Positions 18,453-20,000 of a DNA stretch of 20,000 bases are shown here, piece by piece. The position numbers and the translations under genes were made by a program. Below the pieces are notes generated by a model, which ran no database searches, was not told where the DNA came from, and worked only from the letters and a program-made list of their open reading frames with translations. Each line of letters starts with the position of its first letter. Within the stretch, counting starts at the first letter, position 1. Source of the stretch: Symbiodinium natans (lineage: Eukaryota; Sar; Dinophyceae; Suessiales; Symbiodiniaceae); NCBI GenBank assembly GCA_905221605.1, contig CAJNDS010002617.1, positions 287,986 to 307,985 of the forward strand, in the 5' to 3' direction.

Positions 18453-18517
18453 ATGTCAGGCCTGAACAGCACAGCTTCGTTCAGGGTTATACGGTTTAGG
18501 GTTTAGGGTTTTGGGTA

Positions 18518-18655
18518 ATGGCTAAATTTTGCCAGGTGAGCTGGTGGACTCTGGCGTACAAGTACCTGCGCGACGACCAATTTTTCGCAGGACGCTCACC
18601 AGCTTTGGCCAAACTTCCCCTACAGCCTATCTTGCTCCTCCAGGACCTTGTCTAG
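18518..18655 (+). CDS. candidate coding piece, ATG-started, 45 codons
   Basis: ATG at 18518 follows a TTTAGGG tract. Reads MAKFCQV, SWWTLAYKYLRDDQFFAGRS, PALAKLPLQPILLLQDLV and TAG. Aromatic and charged residues make it among the most protein-like frames here. CAG|GTGAGC at 18533-18541 offers either a donor or, as TGCCAG|, an acceptor. Another frame (ELVDSGVQVPARRPIFRRTL) is open too. A small protein or an exon. Function unknown. Confidence 0.45.
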   Translation: MAKFCQVSWWTLAYKYLRDDQFFAGRSPALAKLPLQPILLLQDLV

Positions 18656-18816
18656 GGTCTTCGTCATATCGACTTTAACATCCCAGTTTATGAACCTCAG
18701 CAAAACCACGCAGGTTCTAGAAGGAATTTGAAAAGGTACATCCCAACCACCCCCCCCCCCCAACTTGTAGAGTTTAGCGGTTTAGGTTTTCGGGGTAGAG
18801 ACCAGGAGAGGTGTCC
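18656..18816. other. spacer upstream of candidate start
   Basis: Unique sequence with a C12 run at 18750-18761 and short TTTAGG remnants. Possibly intergenic or promoter/5' UTR of the ATG at 18817. No TATA-like or other motif can be argued. Confidence 0.35.
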
Positions 18817-18856
18817 ATGGCGGGCGACGCTCCCACTCCTCGAAAGCCCAAGCAGG
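18817..18856 (+). CDS. candidate initial exon
   Basis: GTGTCCATGGCG is a good initiation context. Reads MAGDAPTPRKPKQ plus one base and ends at CAGG|GTTTAGGG. Basic and proline-rich, like a disordered N-terminus. Joins in phase to 18933 if the tract 18857-18932 is spliced. Confidence 0.45.
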
Positions 18857-18932
18857 GTTTAGGGTTTAGGGTTTAGGATTTAGGGTTTAGGGTTTAGGGT
18901 TTAGTGTTTAGGGTTTAGGGTTTGGCCCAGAG
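18857..18932 (+). repeat. TTTAGGG tract, possible intron
   Basis: Nine units with ATTTAGGG and TTTAGTG variants. Starts GTTTAGGG and ends GGCCCAGAG. A candidate 76-nt intron. Confidence 0.85.
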
Positions 18933-18985
18933 CCTCAGCCCTCAAACCCTCTCTGAAAACAAAGCCCTCAAGCAAACCCGCAGCA
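18933..18985 (+). CDS. candidate second exon
   Basis: In the phase of 18817-18856 it reads AS then ALKPSLKTKPSSKPAA before TAA at 18986. The Lys/Pro/Ser composition continues that of the first piece. The exon may end earlier, since no donor is clear. Confidence 0.35.
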
Positions 18986-19058
18986 TAAACCCCAGGCCCT
19001 GAAGTCCCTACACCCTAAACCCTGAACCCTCAAGGCCATGATAAATAGAAGTTGTATG
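18986..19058 (-). repeat. degenerate CCCTAAA and module-junction fragment
   Basis: CCCTAAACCCTGAACCCTCAAG followed by ATAAATAGAAGTTGTATG repeats, with one change and an indel, the left edge of the 17160-17773 module. Confidence 0.7.
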
Positions 19059-19432
19059 CGATTCACTACCAACTTGCATCGAGGGGCTACATGAATCCGT
19101 CAATTTCTCAGAACCGCAATTTCGATGGGCTACACTTATCTTTCAAAGAACCCAAAAAAGGCCAAAAGGTAAAGGCCAAAAGGCTTCAAAGAGAACGGCA
19201 CCCACAGCCCCATAAAGGCTCCAACATCTTCAATCAGAAGCAAAGGAAAAGCACAATCCAAAACCCTCCGAAAGCCGCCCTCCACCCCAAAACCCCCCAC
19301 CCTCCAAAACCTCCAAACAGCACCCACAAACCCCAGTACCCCCCAAAACCCCCCCAAAAAGTCCACCAAGACAACCCCCAAACACCCCAACAACCCTTCA
19401 ACAACCCCCCAGAACTCCCCAGGGGTTAGGGT
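19052..19432 (+). CDS. Lys/Pro/Gln-rich open frame, unproven
   Basis: About 125 codons from a TTG. The first ATG at 19091 gives MNPSISQNRNFDGLHLSF, then a basic stretch KEPKKGQKVKAKRLQRERH, then a long Pro/Gln/Asn/Thr region to TAG. The second half is dictated by the A/C-rich tract at 19230-19420 and is not evidence of coding. The first 50 codons could be an exon. The minus-strand frame over the same tract is an artefact of the same bias. Confidence 0.25.
19230..19420 (-). repeat. A/C-rich low-complexity tract
   Basis: CCCCAAAAC, CCCTCCAAAACC and ACCCCCCAAAA variants with very few G or T. The minus strand is G/T-rich like 1165-1240. Loosely resembles a decayed CCCCAAAA-type repeat. Confidence 0.8.
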
Positions 19433-19669
19433 TGAAGGTTTAGGGCTTCAGGGGTTAGTATTCCCAAAACCCCTCAAGAAATCTACTTTGGACTGTATGG
19501 GAACCCTTAGTGTGATCTAAGGTAAGTTCCTTTTAGGGTCGGTCCTTTGAAATCTTGGAAGGCTCGTGGCGAAGCTGCCGTAGTTGGGCACCATCGGGCA
19601 AGAAGTTCGATTGAGCATTGATAGGTCCTCATGCTCTTCCCCATGCTCGAATACCCAAAGCCTGCACCA
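19433..19669. other. unique spacer
   Basis: Contains CTAAGGTAAGTTCC at 19519-19532 with a perfect donor-like GTAAGT, and a frame reading EGSWRSCRSWAPSGKKFD downstream. Nothing definite. Confidence 0.35.
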
Positions 19670-19765
19670 TAACCTCTAACCCCCTAACCCCTAACACCTA
19701 CACCCTACACCCTAAACCCTAAACCCTAAACCCTGAAACCCAAACCCGTAAACCCTAAACCCTAA
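19670..19765 (-). repeat. CCCTAAA tract with CACCTACACC start
   Basis: Variant CCCCTAAC and ACACCTACACCCT units, then six CCCTAAA/CCCGTAAA. Confidence 0.9.
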
Positions 19766-19770
19766 ACTAT

Positions 19771-19833
19771 ACCTTCTTCCGTCGAGTCGAGGTGTTCGAA
19801 GTGCTCAAAGTGCAGAAAAACAACCCATTTGGG
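19771..19833 (+). CDS. candidate exon ending at family D palindrome
   Basis: Reads TFF, RRVEVFEVLKVQKNNPFG and meets GG|GTTTACGA, the left end of family D, in phase 0. Val/Glu/Lys alternation suggests a strand or helix of a folded protein. A rival frame (CSKCSKCRK) is cysteine-rich. Joins in phase to 19955. Confidence 0.45.
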
Positions 19834-19937
19834 GTTTACGAAAATGGGGGACCCCAAATACAGTAGGAGACCCTCAAATAGTAGGATCTCCTTATAACAA
19901 GGACCTCAACAACGTACCCCTACTATCGCAAACCCCC
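19831..19937. repeat. family D palindrome, copy 2
   Basis: GGGGTTTACGA at 19831 and TCGCAAACCCC at 19926-19936 are 11-bp terminal inverted repeats with one mismatch. The interior shares ATAGTAGGAT(C)TCCTTATAA and ACGTACCCCTA-type sequence with 13819-13920. Confidence 0.85.
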
Positions 19938-19954
19938 ACCTCGCTTCCATGGAG

Positions 19955-20000
19955 GTTGAGATGTCTTTTGGGATGACCCTCGACTTGACAAACCCTAAAC
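19955..20000 (+). CDS. candidate exon, cut by window end
   Basis: After CCATGGAG the frame reads VEMSFGMTLDLT and enters CCCTAAAC at the window edge. An ATG at 19949 (MEVEMSFGM) makes an initial exon an alternative. Phase agrees with 19771-19833. Product unknown. Confidence 0.4.

Noticed and set aside
19136-19393. Minus-strand frame reading GVLGFVGAVWRFWRVGG
   Set aside because: Created by the G/T-rich complement of the A/C tract. Hydrophobicity here is a compositional artefact.
1-20000. True chromosome end or subtelomere cap
   Set aside because: Tracts are short, in both orientations and separated by exon-like islands over the full window. A terminal array would be long and in one orientation at an edge.

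Overview
This 20 kb window is eukaryotic nuclear DNA, with no prokaryote-style gene layout. About forty tracts of the Arabidopsis-type telomere repeat TTTAGGG, in both orientations, are scattered through it at intervals of a few hundred bases, some perfect and some degenerate. Between them lie two kinds of sequence. One is short GC-rich islands of 50 to 180 bp that read like protein-coding exons, several with recognisable GT donors and pyrimidine-rich AG acceptors. The other is many 55 to 130 bp imperfect palindromes that fall into repeated families. This combination (TTTAGGG telomere unit, tiny exons, repeat-packed introns, inverted-repeat introner-like elements) best fits a dinoflagellate or a related alga. 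The taxonomic call is inference: no spliced-leader sequence or recognisable marker gene was found.

Layout. 1-1.0 kb: telomere-like tracts, three candidate exons and the first family A palindrome. 1.0-2.4 kb: an inverted repeat, an imperfect tandem duplication, two family B palindromes (one split by a nested element) and an ambiguous open region with a CxxC pair. 2.4-5.1 kb: candidate exons between telomere-like tracts and a unique block at 3.9-4.6 kb. 5.1-5.9 kb: a 29-bp minisatellite interrupted by a telomere-like tract, an AT microsatellite and a family B palindrome. 5.9-6.5 kb: a run of candidate exons. 6.5-9.3 kb: mostly noncoding, with degenerate telomere-like DNA and palindromes of families A, C and E. 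9.3-12.3 kb: the richest exon region, with a 480 bp element bounded by terminal inverted repeats and a 34-bp perfect inverted repeat pair 829 bp apart. 12.3-14.0 kb: repeats, a G-quadruplex-like tract, one exon with good splice sites and a chain of palindromes. 14.0-16.3 kb: more exons, including the two best-supported splice junctions. 16.3-18.0 kb: a palindromic minisatellite, a head-to-head telomere-repeat junction and an unusual 600 bp module inside a telomere-repeat array. 18.0-20.0 kb: further exons, an A/C-rich tract and a family D palindrome between two in-phase coding pieces at the right edge.

No complete gene can be assembled and no product can be named. The coding pieces are nearly all on the + strand and may belong to one or several spliced genes. 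The most interesting reading is that repeats here behave as introns. G-strand tracts supply a donor (GTTTAGGG) and an acceptor (GGGTTTAG) from their own unit. Family A palindromes begin GAG|GTTCATG and often end in AG. Exon calls rest on open frame, residue composition and splice signals. GC-rich islands often stay open in more than one frame, so confidence is deliberately moderate to low.
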